From Trichomonas vaginalis G3 (taxonomy: Eukaryota; Parabasalia; Trichomonadida; Trichomonadidae), in contig NC_067206.1 in the NCBI RefSeq assembly GCF_026262505.1, positions 10,164,268 through 10,228,267 of the forward strand: a stretch of 64,000 nt of DNA. The letters run 5' to 3'. The notes beneath the pieces are model-generated. The model was not told the origin of the DNA and searched no databases. It saw nothing but the letters and a program-made list of their open reading frames with translations. Every line of letters begins with the position of its first letter. The stretch's first letter is position 1. Made by a program: the position numbers and the translations under genes. This document shows, one piece after another, positions 48,542 through 58,709 of the stretch.

Positions 48542-48949
48542 TTATCTGCGTATAGTGCCACTAATAGCATTAATCCATGGCATGTCTGATAGTACACGTA
48601 CTGACTGAACTAATGGCTTATGATTGTTCCAAATAGCTCCTCCAATGTATGCGTTATACTTATTGTTGTCAATAGTTTGTTGAGGTTGAACTATAGGTGT
48701 TTCAACAGGCTTGTCTCTACTGAAGTCACCACCAAGAGCTTTATTGAATGCTTTAAGATTCTTCGTTAATGCATTATCTTCACCTAATGTAGTTTTTGCA
48801 ATTCTTTCACCAAGACTACCGATAACACCACCGACTTGACCAACTTGAGGGAAAAGTTTGTTAGCAATGTTAAATCCAGCACCTATTACAAGACCAGGAT
48901 TTTTTTTCACCATACCCCATCCAGCTTTAACATAATCGCCAAAACCCAT
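48542..48949 (-). CDS. MG-start minor virion protein candidate (135 aa)
   Basis: Begins MGFGDYVKAGWGMVKKN with Gly at position 2; hydrophobic Gly/Ala/Val-rich first half. Pairs in kind with 18177-18578 and 21813-22054 of A. Ten bases after the ATPase stop. Possible myristoylated pVI-like protein; inference. Confidence 0.55.
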   Translation of the reverse strand: MGFGDYVKAGWGMVKKNPGLVIGAGFNIANKLFPQVGQVGGVIGSLGERIAKTTLGEDNALTKNLKAFNKALGGDFSRDKPVETPIVQPQQTIDNNKYNAYIGGAIWNNHKPLVQSVRVLSDMPWINAISGTIRR

Positions 48950-48959
48950 TTATTTCTTC

Positions 48960-49859
48960 TTAAAATAATGTCATCTTTTGTTGCTTAACTTCTTTAAAGT
49001 CCGTCTTTCCTGCAACTATATGAACTTCCATATATGAACGAGGTGTTGGTAGCTCTTTGTATTTGTTCCATAACTCTTCCCAATCTTCTGTTGCTCCTGA
49101 CTGTTCAATCATTGACTGAAAGTCTCTCATAGAATAACCTTGAAAGATAACGAAGTCAGTGCATAGTCTCTTAATGTTTAAACATATATGTCTCCATGTT
49201 TGACACATGATGACAACAGTATAGTTATAATGTCTGACCTTAGTGATGAAGTTCGCTAATGGTGAACGTGGGTCATTCAATAAGTCATGACCACCATAAT
49301 CGTCTAACACTAATAGAGAATTACTGGGATACTTTGTGAAAGGATATTTGTTCAACTTCTTTACAACATATATTGCAATCTTCTTATACTCAAACTTTCC
49401 ATCAGGTTTCCTTAGTTGATGCTTTGTTAAGATGTGTTCCATCTCCTCTGAAATTTTTTCGAACTTACTTTGAACGAACTCAACAATAGCGTAATACTTT
49501 GCTTTCATCTTAACGTTCTTCATTAAATAAGGCATAAGTTCTTTATCATCCTTTTTCAGTACTGGTGCTTTAACTTGACTCATAAATGTCTTCGCTGTTT
49601 TATCCATTGTTCCTGATGTTGCTGAGATAACTATTGAGTCATAATATGGAGTATTAGTGAAGCGGTCTGTTATCATTATATGACGAATAACACCATATGT
49701 CTTACCTGAACCCATCTTACCGCAGTAGAAATAAACACCATTAGTACAAAATGGATAATCATCAGAAAATGGCATAATGAGTGCATTGTTTAGTTCTTTA
49801 CTATTCTTACGTGCTCCATCATGAAGAATCTTATCTACTTGATTAATAACTTTCTCCAT
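48960..49859 (-). CDS. FtsK/HerA-type genome packaging ATPase (299 aa)
   Basis: Walker A YCGKMGSGKTYG about residue 50 and Walker B SLLVLDDYGGHDLL about residue 185, with a polar sensor segment later (VVIMCQTWRH). Aligns with the A ATPase at 9162. It is 18 bp from the divergent gene at 49878. Intact. Confidence 0.85.
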   Translation of the reverse strand: MEKVINQVDKILHDGARKNSKELNNALIMPFSDDYPFCTNGVYFYCGKMGSGKTYGVIRHIMITDRFTNTPYYDSIVISATSGTMDKTAKTFMSQVKAPVLKKDDKELMPYLMKNVKMKAKYYAIVEFVQSKFEKISEEMEHILTKHQLRKPDGKFEYKKIAIYVVKKLNKYPFTKYPSNSLLVLDDYGGHDLLNDPRSPLANFITKVRHYNYTVVIMCQTWRHICLNIKRLCTDFVIFQGYSMRDFQSMIEQSGATEDWEELWNKYKELPTPRSYMEVHIVAGKTDFKEVKQQKMTLF

Positions 49860-49877
49860 CTTTTAGTTACATATAAA

Positions 49878-50948
49878 ATGTCTAAATATGATGGATTATA
49901 CTATGAACATGTTATGAATGATGGCACGATAAGTGGTAATACAGTCTCATATAAATTACCGAGAGACTTCATTGAATATCCTGCGTCAAAAGCTCTTGAG
50001 ATAAGAAAGATAAGTCTTGAGCATCCAGACTTTGAGTTTCTTGCTATTCCATTAGAAATGACAGATTCATCAAAATCAGTGAAAAAAAGGTTTGACATGA
50101 GATATTACATAAAACCCAACATGACTACACAGGAGTTGAATGAAGGTCTTATGGAAAAAATGACTGAGGCAAGTAGAGAATTTGTTGATTGTTACTATGA
50201 TTCAAATGAAAATAAATTGAATGTATTAAGAAAAGGTACATCACCAATCATAACATTACCTTCATACAGTAGTATAGAAAAAAATGCCTTGAATTATAAA
50301 TATGACATGTCCCTAGGAGATGTGTTGGATTTCATCACTGCGTTATTAGAAACCACTGAAACAGACACAACATCAAGAAAACCAGAGCTTGTTTGGGAAG
50401 ATGACCATGGTAGAACATTCACGCAAAAAGTAATTCCATCGAAAGCAAAATTTTTAGACTTATGGGAAAAAAAATATATCTCGCGAATGCATGTATATTA
50501 TAGTTTTACCATAGCAGATTTCACTGACGAAAATGATAAAGATAAAAAAACATATAAGTACTTTGATGAGCTTTTCATAACTATAGCGAATATCAGGTTT
50601 ATCCTTGAGCGAAAGGGCAAACCAACATATAAATTTGTCGGTTATCAGATAAGAATAAATCCTCTCCTTGAGCCTTTAGTAACGTTGAGTAATATTGCTC
50701 ATGATAACAAACAATTTATATGTAATGTGAATGAACAGCTTGTGCCACCAAAATTTTACGATATCACTGGTTATAAAGATGCACTCGTGTTTGAGTTTTA
50801 TAAGCGCTTTTCATTCAAAAGAGTTGAAGAATCAACTGATGGTCAAAAAAAGGAATATTATGTAAAAGAACCATATGAAATTCCTAAAGACTCTAATATA
50901 ATGGTTGAACTTATATTAGAGTCTGGTACTCAATCTCAACATAAATAG
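49878..50948 (+). CDS. conserved Maverick protein (356 aa)
   Basis: Start at 49878 (MSKYDGLYYEHV). Pattern matches to the A genes 15781-16574 and 20962-21808 include YKLPRDFIEYPASKALEIRK versus FDYPIRWLQSPSDAKAIGFR and the IAHDNKQFICNVNEQL segment. Strand-rich. Divergent from the ATPase. Likely a core morphogenesis protein of unknown role. Confidence 0.65.
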   Translation: MSKYDGLYYEHVMNDGTISGNTVSYKLPRDFIEYPASKALEIRKISLEHPDFEFLAIPLEMTDSSKSVKKRFDMRYYIKPNMTTQELNEGLMEKMTEASREFVDCYYDSNENKLNVLRKGTSPIITLPSYSSIEKNALNYKYDMSLGDVLDFITALLETTETDTTSRKPELVWEDDHGRTFTQKVIPSKAKFLDLWEKKYISRMHVYYSFTIADFTDENDKDKKTYKYFDELFITIANIRFILERKGKPTYKFVGYQIRINPLLEPLVTLSNIAHDNKQFICNVNEQLVPPKFYDITGYKDALVFEFYKRFSFKRVEESTDGQKKEYYVKEPYEIPKDSNIMVELILESGTQSQHK

Positions 50949-51010
50949 TTTACGTGACAGAAAATTTTTGACACGTAAAGTTTACATTTTAATGGAAGCG
51001 AACAACAAAG

Positions 51011-51170
51011 CTCCTGCTAGTGAATAAAGGTTAGTTTACATATGAACGTTTATTTTTACACATATATGCGTACATATGCGCGCCCGTATGGTGTCAGTTT
51101 TCTGTCACTTTTTTCATTGTGTCGGTGACTGTAGCTGTAGGCTACAGGCGACGCCAATGTATACTGTACT
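51011..51170 (-). repeat. right terminal inverted repeat of Maverick B
   Basis: Reverse complement of the left repeat. Its inner edge carries GCTCCTGCTAGTGAATAA, a silent copy of the last MCP codons, although no MCP gene lies here. Confidence 0.93.
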
Positions 51171-51869
51171 ATCATACTTTATAACGTAAATAAGAACTTG
51201 ACCTATTAAGAAACTTCCTCATAACAATTGCAAAACAATTCGTCGACTTACCTCTGCAGGTTAAAGTTCCTTACAACCTTATGTCTCACCATTCTCAAAA
51301 CCCTTACGACCTCCTATAATACCAATAGCAACTTCCTCATACAATTCAAGACAAAATTGTTCCAACAATTCAAGACATTTCTACTCGAAGAAAATTTACC
51401 ATACCAAAACAAAACTGAAACAAAACAATAACATTGTACCAGACCACAACCAGGACAAGTTTTACAGGTCTTTATCCCAAATTGCCCAAAACCAATATGT
51501 CCAACCAATTCAAGACATCTACTCAAGAAAATACCCATACAAACAAACGAAACAACAGATACAGTTGTACCAGGACACAACAGGACATAAGTTTTACAGT
51601 CTTCTCCCAAATTGCAAACCCAATTGTCCAACAATTCAAGACAATCTACTCAAGAAAATTACCATAGCAATACAAAACGTAAACAAACAGGGGAACAACC
51701 GAGCTGCGTTCATCGATGACGAACAATCGGTCTCCAGATGAGATACCTCGCGTTCGCGAAGCAATTTCAATCAGGAGATACAGAAATACAGAAGAAAACA
51801 CTACCATATGACGTGTTCGCAGGCAATATGCCTAAAAAAGACTTCAATCTCTTGAAAACTCAATAACCA
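51171..51869. repeat. diverged direct repeats, no gene seen
   Basis: At least three imperfect copies of a 120-145 bp unit with CAATTCAAGACA, ACTCAAGAAAAT(T)ACCAT and GTACCAGGACACAACAGGAC strings (about 51340-51660). The rest has no convincing ORF. Confidence 0.55.
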
Positions 51870-52361
51870 ATGGGGAATTTCAAGGACGAACACCGATATT
51901 CGGAAGTGTTTTCAGGTCTGTTATGGATAGTTTGGCAACCAGTTGAAAATGAAGTTAAAGACCCAGGTGTCTCGTCGGACTTGTTTGTTCAATACTTGCC
52001 TGTTACAGCAAAAACCTTAATTGCACTACAAAGCCATCGCCAATTTATTAGACTTTTCCCAAAATATGCAAACTTATTTGCGAAATGTGAATAATTGCTG
52101 CGTTATGTCAGCATATATCCCAATAACCTACAACTATCTCTGAAGAATTGGATGAGTAATGGGCAAAGGATACCTTTTAACGTATACTTTTTTACCAAAC
52201 CAGGAACAGTTCAAAACTGGTTATATTGTATACAACCTTTACTCAGAATTTTCAAGACAATTTCCATGTCATATCCACTACTAAGGTTAGATAACCAGAA
52301 AGAGTTTCATACGGTGGCAAAGTATATTTCAAGCTTCCGAAAGCTCCAAAGGACATCCTAA
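51870..52361 (+). pseudogene. unrecognised ORF split by an in-frame stop
   Basis: Two open pieces in the same frame, 51870-52094 and 52095-52361, are separated by a single TAA. Both read as ordinary protein, Trp/Phe-rich (SGLLWIVWQPVENE; WMSNGQRIPFNVYFFTKPG). A further frame at 52367-52580 may be a third piece. No family recognised; could be a degraded host or viral gene. Confidence 0.35.
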
Positions 52362-52599
52362 TAAAATTGGCAGAATTTCCACTAATTCAAATTGCCAATT
52401 CAAAACAGGATGTTGAGTTTGTATTCTTACACGATACCACATTCATATACAGGACACTTCCAGATGACTCTAAAAAAGTATTTATTAGCTGGACAACAGT
52501 AGCACCAGATGGACGAAGGAAGAAGTCGAAGAAATCCTCACCCTCAGAGAGCGAAGAAAAGAAAATTTTCCAAGACATTCAGATTCAGAATATACCGAA

Positions 52600-52697
52600 T
52601 AAAAACTTCATTTATACTAAATACTTCAGGGCTAGAGGGGCGCAGCCCTGGAAGCCCCACACACTTTTGTTTTTTTTTGTTTTTTTTTTTTTTTTAA
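52600..52697 (+). repeat. second hairpin plus poly-T block
   Basis: ACTTCATTTATACTAAATAC then GGGCTAGAGGGGCGCAGCCC and GGAAGCCCC followed by T-runs, close to 24562-24660 in the same orientation. Confidence 0.7.
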
Positions 52698-52917
52698 CTT
52701 ATGATATACAATGGTTGTGCTAAAAGAAAATACTTTATTTACTAAGTTAAAAAAATCATTGGTATTGATCAAGTTATTTTTTTGGATAAAGATATAATAT
52801 AAATGGATAATTGGATAGAAAAATACAATATATATATAACTTTGTACCTGGTTTAATTAAGCTTAATTGTCATCAGAAACTTGTAATTTTTATGAATTTT
52901 CGATTTTCTTTTCATTA

Positions 52918-53017
52918 NNNNNNNNNNNNNNNNNNNNNNNNNNNNNNNNNNNNNNNNNNNNNNNNNNNNNNNNNNNNNNNNNNNNNNNNNNNNNNNNNNN
53001 NNNNNNNNNNNNNNNNN
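52918..53017. other. assembly gap, 100 N
   Basis: Exactly 100 N suggests a scaffold gap of unknown size. Maverick C starts directly to its right in mid-gene, so the missing part may hold the rest of C. The 200 bp on its left is AT-rich without a gene. Confidence 0.99.
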
Positions 53018-53362
53018 CAATCTAAACAATCAGTATCCTTTATACATACTACTTAGACTTCTTTATAATATCTTTGAAACGAATTGACGGTTTGTCAAAT
53101 TGACCAGAAGTACTACAAATAACAAACTAACTCATAGAATGGGTTCTTCTCATCTAGTTCTTGTTGTTGTGCAGCCATTTTAAGATTAAGTGAAAGTCTT
53201 ACCCGACCCAGGTGGTGCAATTAGACCTGTTTATACCATTCTGAGCAAATAAGAACTTGTCATGTATAGGCTTTATCTGAGCATTTTCTAACTTCCTCTT
53301 GTTCTTATTTAAAACATTCTCAAATTTTTTTTGTCAATGTCAGCAAACTTTTTTTCTAACAT
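53018..53362 (-). pseudogene. packaging ATPase, N-terminal fragment
   Basis: Starts MLEKKFADID at 53362 like the A gene; Walker A region lies near 53205 with indels; cut by the gap after about 115 codons. Confidence 0.65.
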
Positions 53363-53399
53363 ATTTTTAGAAAAATATAAAATTTTTATCTTTTAGAAA

Positions 53400-53854
53400 A
53401 TGTCTAGCGATTTCGCTATTCTATATTCGAGACAAGCTTTTTGACAGCAAAACATCTGTCGACCATAAAATCTTTACAGTGTCTAAACAAGAAAGGGGAA
53501 TTTGTTCTAAAAGTTCTGTTTCTGGGAATATGACAAGAACCATAAACATTAAGCAGAGCAGTCTTAAAATTTGTCAATGACAGACTTGTTGACAGAGATG
53601 ACGCCGATTGGAAAGATGAAGTCCAACAAAAGTTCTTTAGAATGCAAGAAGACACATGCGCTGTTCTTGAAGATGAAATAGAAAACAGAATAGAAGAGCT
53701 ATTAAGGACAAAGAAACTTTTACATAAATATAGTTGCGCCAAATTTGACATTAACTCCACCCGAAAAGAAGAAGAGAGAAAAGAAAAGAAAGAAGTAGAA
53801 GAAGAGAAGAAAGAACCAGAGCCAATTCCAGAGAAAAAGAAATTTGACATGTAA
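53400..53854 (+). pseudogene. copy of the small coiled-coil gene 8679-9125
   Basis: Begins MSSDFAI at 53400 and ends KKKFDM at 53854; frameshifts between 53420 and 53640. The basic tail is longer than in A (EVEEEKKEPEPIPEKKK). Confidence 0.6.
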
Positions 53855-53872
53855 AAAATAAAATATTATTTT

Positions 53873-54295
53873 TAGAACATTTCTGGGTCAATGTCAAGTT
53901 CTCTTCCTCTTTAGAGAGTAAACCACTGGCTTAGACTCTAAAATCTTTTACCCAACTTACCTTGAACTTCAACTATCTTAGACTCATAATATTCATAGTC
54001 GTCTGCTTTCTTTGGTTCATAAGGTATAACAAGTTTGTATGCTTTGCCTTCTTTAAGGTTTGAGAACCTTTCTGTCAAAACTTTCTTTGACTGTTAACAA
54101 ACCTTCTATGTCTAATGTCTTCAAATTTCGCACCATTTTTAGTCACAATAGCAAACTTAACTGTTCGATGTTCCAAACTTTGCTGAATGAAGACTTTTCA
54201 AAATGGTAGAAGTATAACATTCAAATATGTGAATGGGTCTAGTTCTTCTTTAAGTCCTGACATGACTTGTTTACTGAGATGAATTTCGTATCTTT
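53873..54295 (-). pseudogene. copy of the unknown gene 8245-8662
   Basis: Same order and ends as the A gene, with several indels and a damaged start codon (ATACG for ATGGC). No separate copy of the A gene 7880-8196 lies next to it. Confidence 0.5.
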
Positions 54296-54349
54296 TCTAT
54301 CTCGGATAAAAAATATTTTTTTTAAAATTTACTCAGAAAAATTTTTCTT

Positions 54350-55572
54350 TGTATATACACCCATTCGTACGTCTAAAAGACTTTTGACATTGCCAAGAAT
54401 GTTACGTTTAGACGCTGCCATATAAACCATATTCTTGACAATATTGTTTATACGAATCGTACAATGACCTTTCATCTAATGACACAAAGTCAGTTTCATC
54501 TATGAAACAGTTCATATACACTCTTGTTTGCTTCTACAAATGTTTGTCTCTCTTCGGTATGTGGAAATTTGTCTTTGATTGAACTTAGAAATATCTAATG
54601 TCATGAAATATGAGAACAAGTGGTTGTAAAAGTCAGATGTCAAAGTTTCTGCTAAGTCGTCAAAATATTCTGTATCTTGCATATGAGAATCTGACGTTCT
54701 GACAACTACATATCTTCTGTCAGAACTTTCTAACTTCATCGGAACAGCATTGTTTGAAACCATAATGAAGTTTGCAACATTTTCACAAACTCTTTGGTCT
54801 TTTACTTTCTTTCAAACAACTCCAACTTTTGTCTGTTATAAGACTCTTCAAAGCATCTGAGTTCAAAACTTTTGTTGTATCTATACTTTGAAGTTCATTG
54901 CAAACTATAAGTTTCATTTCTCAATAGAAGAGTTAAATTTACCGCAGATGTTTTCTAAGTTTGTCATATTCGGATTCGAATAAACCTTCTAACAGTTTGC
55001 ACAAGATATCTGTAAAGAATGTGTTCTTACCTGTTCCTTGTTTTCCAATTATAATGAGAGCAGTTTCATTTTTAGCACTTGGATGTTGTAAGATGTTTGC
55101 AAACCAACATTAAGATATTACTCATAAACCTTTTCGTTTCCATGCATATAATTTCTTTGACATGGTCTAACCAAGCTTCTATAATATTTCTTTCCATTCT
55201 ACTTGTTCATATTTATATCCAGTTGAAGATAGAATAGAAGTTTGGAGATGGTGTATAAAACTTTATTACCACGAACTGAAAAATCTTCAAGTTTTGACAA
55301 TAAGATATCCCAAGCATCTAACATCTTCATGCCAACTTGTTACGACTTTTAGTTTTTTAAGTTTCTGTCTACATTCTTGTTCTGAAACTATTGTCGCTTT
55401 AGGTTTTGTAAAGACTAACATCCCATTCTTTCATAACATAACATTCTGGGGCAGAGTCGACATAAATGACTAAACGTTTCAAATTCTCGACTGCTTTGTT
55501 ATAGTCTCGAAATGGACACATATTTCTGAATGCTTGGAAGTCATAAAAATCTGAAACATCTATTCTGTACAT
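54350..55572 (-). pseudogene. copy of the D5-like SF3 helicase
   Basis: From MYRIDV at 55572 through a Walker A string (GKQGTGKN, about 55031-55054) to the SDRRYVVV motif (near 54715). Indels at many points, several unlike those in A. Confidence 0.65.
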
Positions 55573-56062
55573 TTTATAAAAATAAAAAATATTATTTTTT
55601 TTATTCTTGACTTTGTTGTTCATTTGTTGCATTTGTTGTTCTTGAGCTATTTGTGTTTGAAGTTGTTCTTTGTAATACAATACTTTCACCGGTTGCATCT
55701 TCCAATTCGAAACTTTCTGCCGTCATTGACAAATACATAGGACATAAAAGTTTTACAGGAACAAAGTTTGCGTCAACTAATGTCAACGTTATACTTGCCA
55801 AAGTGTTTGAGTTCACTAAGGTTGAAAATTCTGCATTCGAATGAACAATAGGCAAACCAGCAGAGAAAGTATTGTTTATACGCATAAGTATCTTTTGGTC
55901 ATAATAGTTTCTGTCGACATTCGAATAACACTTTGAACCTAAGTTTGAAACAATATATAAGATTGGTGTGCTTAATGTCAATGGAATAGACATTCCTTGT
56001 ATGACACCTTTTCCTGTTATAGGAAACTGTTGGTAGTAAAAACCAGAAATAAGTTTTGTATA

Positions 56063-57361
56063 GGGTGTCCAAAGGTGCGTTTAGCACAGCGCTCTATATG
56101 AGACTATTAAAGGAGATATATGCTGATTATAAATATATAATAAAAAATATGAATATATGTATATGATGAGTAAGTTGTATTTTGGCGCCATGCCGGGATA
56201 TAAAATGAATTTTGAGACAAGAGGCGGTTTCGCGGGAAATTTTGGCGGGATTTTTTTCATTTTTTTAATGAATCATAAAGAAAACATCCTCGCTCTTGCA
56301 AAAAAATGCAAAGACTGTAAAAAATCTACGAGACATTGGTAAAATGCTTCGGTATGGATGCTCCTAGCTCCACTGTAACGTATCATGTTTAGGATGTATC
56401 ACTTCATGAACAAAAAGCGCCCATCATAAAAAATTGACAAAAAATTCGCCGGATCAAAGAAAAATCAAAGCAATTCTTCAAGCGCTAGATGAAGACCCAA
56501 GAGCATCACTCAGAAGATAGAGGAGATGACAAAGATACCACGTACAACAGTCAGTTATTATCTGCACAATTATTTGAACTACAAACTAGCGTATACACGT
56601 TGGTTCCGCACAACCTTAATTCAGTTCAAAAAAAATCTAGAGTCCAAGCTTCGAAAGAGCTCCTCTCTATATTGGGTGCGTATCAATCCAAGAAGTTTCG
56701 CTTTTTAGTAACAGGGACGAGTCTTGGTTTCAATATGCAACAGAAGCCAAATCATGTGGATCCCGAAGGATGAAAATCCACAAACATTCCCGAAGAAAAA
56801 AATTGACACACCAATGATGATGTTGTCGGTTTTTTGGGGCGTGAATGGCATCATTGCAATGATATTTCTTCAAAAACCTAATACGATGAATGCTCAGTAT
56901 CTAATTGACAATGTTCTTACTCAAATTATCAATTCTGATGAGTTTGAGAAATCCAACAACAAAAACAAAAGTTTGCAATTCATTTTGATAATTCAAGAGT
57001 TCACAAAAGTCATAAGGGTAATGAATTACTTGGTGGAAAACAATGTCAAAGGTGTTCCAAACCCAATTTATTCACCTGATTTGCACCCTCTGACTTTTAT
57101 TTATTCGGGCACGCTAAAAAAGAGAGCTGAAGGACGCGAATTCGCGAGTCCAGATGATCTTGAAAATTTTGTAAGAGAGCAATTTGAGCAATTTTCTCAT
57201 GATGATTTAAAGCGTGTCTTTTCCAAGCCTGGAATCGATCGCTGCGAACGCTGTGATTGAATCCAATGGTGATTATATTTAAATAAACTTTATATATATG
57301 TAACTTGTTTATTTCTATTCGCAGTATTCAGGTTTGTGCTAAAACACACCTTTGGACACCC
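56063..57361 (+). mobile_element. mariner-family element (Tvmar1-like)
   Basis: Inverted ends of about 26 bp: GGGTGTCCAAAGGTGCGTTT at 56063 and the matching ACACACCTTTGGACACCC at 57344-57361, next to TA dinucleotides. It carries a mariner-type transposase ORF and sits inside the penton gene of Maverick C. About 1.3 kb, the usual mariner size. Confidence 0.85.
56160..57260 (+). pseudogene. mariner transposase, frameshifted
   Basis: Fragments in three frames read in order as a mariner transposase: a GDESWF-type catalytic motif near 56712-56730, a segment around 56995 where a DNA-strand HDNAxxH-type motif is expected, and YSPDLHPLTF near 57073 before a Phe-rich end. The reading frame shifts near 56720, 56990 and 57105. 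It would act on the flanking inverted ends if intact; it is not. Confidence 0.75.
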
Positions 57362-57692
57362 TTATTTAGTCATTATAGTAAACTCAGTCGGACATCCAAA
57401 CATAATGAAACCTGCTCTAGTTGCAGCACATGTTACACCCGTACTTAAAGTATTAAATAAGTCAACAAAACCTGTTGGTGGTATATCTGAGTAAGTATCT
57501 TCAAAGGAGTATTTTTACCATTCACAACAATAAAGTCTTCTGGTGTCAAAAGAGCAAAACAGGCTTTAGTCGTCATTGTGTTTAAGGTTAGTTTACAATA
57601 TCGTCCTGAGGACTTTGTAAGTTTGTTGTTATAGAATTATATGACTCAGGGTTTTTAGTCGTAATAGTATAAACCATTATGTCTTCTGCCAT

Positions 57693-58273
57693 TTACTTAG
57701 CAAATAAATTTAATGAAATGTTGTGGTCGTCAAATATTTTTATAACGTCTGGGAAACTATATTTTAAGTTCAACGTTTCACCTCCTTTCATAACGTATAT
57801 CTTGTCAATGACATTATATGAAACACCACAGCAACAATGTCGGGTTCTATTTCTTTGATGTTTATATCGTCTGCCTCTGTCAAAAGTTTCAATAGTTCTT
57901 TCAAAACTTCATGAGGTGCAATGACATATGAGTTCACTTTTACAGGGTTGTGTTCGACCAAGTTTAACATTATACTTAAAGCTTGACAAATCTTCTCCTG
58001 AGTTTGAAGTTTGTCTTTCAGTTGTTGGTAGTCGTTTCGAATATCTGCAACAGAACTTAAGTCTCTGCTAACTTCAGGATATGTTGGTTCTTTTACAGGA
58101 ACAATTGTTATACCATCTTCGTCTTCGTATGGTTTCCCCACTTCAACATCTCTGTCTTTGACATTGACAATAACACTTTGACTGTTTGTTTGAGTTGGTG
58201 AATTTAACTTCACATCTGCCACCGCCATTAAACCTTTTGAAACACTTACGCTTCTATTTTTCGGAAATGACAT
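57693..58273 (-). pseudogene. copy of the CCG-motif virion protein
   Basis: Starts MSFPKNRSV at 58273 like the A gene 5199; a frameshift near 57830 falls inside the CCG motif. Confidence 0.65.
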
Positions 58274-58291
58274 TTTACTTAGAATAAAAAG

Positions 58292-58709
58292 ATGGACGTA
58301 TTCGGATATCTTATTGAATTGAAGCAGAACAAAGTTTATACTCACAAACAATACAATACATTGACAGAATAGTTCTTTACACAAACAATGGAAAATGTTA
58401 TAGAATAGCAGTCTTTGCTGAACCTAAATATTTTCATAAAGCAAAGAAAGTTGGTATAACTGAAATGGTGAAAGTTCTTGAAGCAGACAAAAATATAACT
58501 TCAAAACTTACAGATATTCTAAAGGAAAGTTTATAATACAATATTATGTCAAAACTGGCGTACTGTCAATATTTGACGGAGAGAAGTCAGTTCAAGAACA
58601 ACTTACTGACCTGCTGCCAAAATCTGCTCGATGGAAGCTGTCGTTATGCCAATCTGAGGAGCCCCAGCAGGTTTCATCGAACGAATCTTCAAAAGAGCAT
58701 CTTCCGTGA
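58292..58709 (+). pseudogene. copy of the 139-aa small protein (4761-5180)
   Basis: Starts MDVFGYLIELKQNK and ends KEHLP; frameshifts near 58355 and 58525. Confidence 0.55.

Larger units (their letters stand above)
27941..51170 (+). mobile_element. Maverick/Polinton B, essentially complete
   Basis: A 23.2-kb unit bounded by inverted repeats that begin AGTACAGTATACATTG, fitting the AG...CT ends usual for Mavericks. It carries polymerase B, integrase, MCP, penton, packaging ATPase, a methylase and a fibre gene. All but the fibre gene are open. A cysteine protease, common in Polintons, was not recognised. The flanks (ATTGTT left, ATCATA right) do not match, so I cannot see the expected target duplication. 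Confidence 0.93.
55601..57692 (-). pseudogene. penton gene interrupted by a mariner element
   Basis: The start (57690-57692) and first part lie right of the mariner element, the LTLVDANFVPVKLLCPMYLS part lies left (55735-55800). Additional indels occur. The A copy (5781-6583) shows the uninterrupted order. Confidence 0.75.

Noticed and set aside
51870-52723. Host gene downstream of Maverick B
   Set aside because: Pieces are short, broken and match no family I know; kept only as a low-confidence pseudogene.
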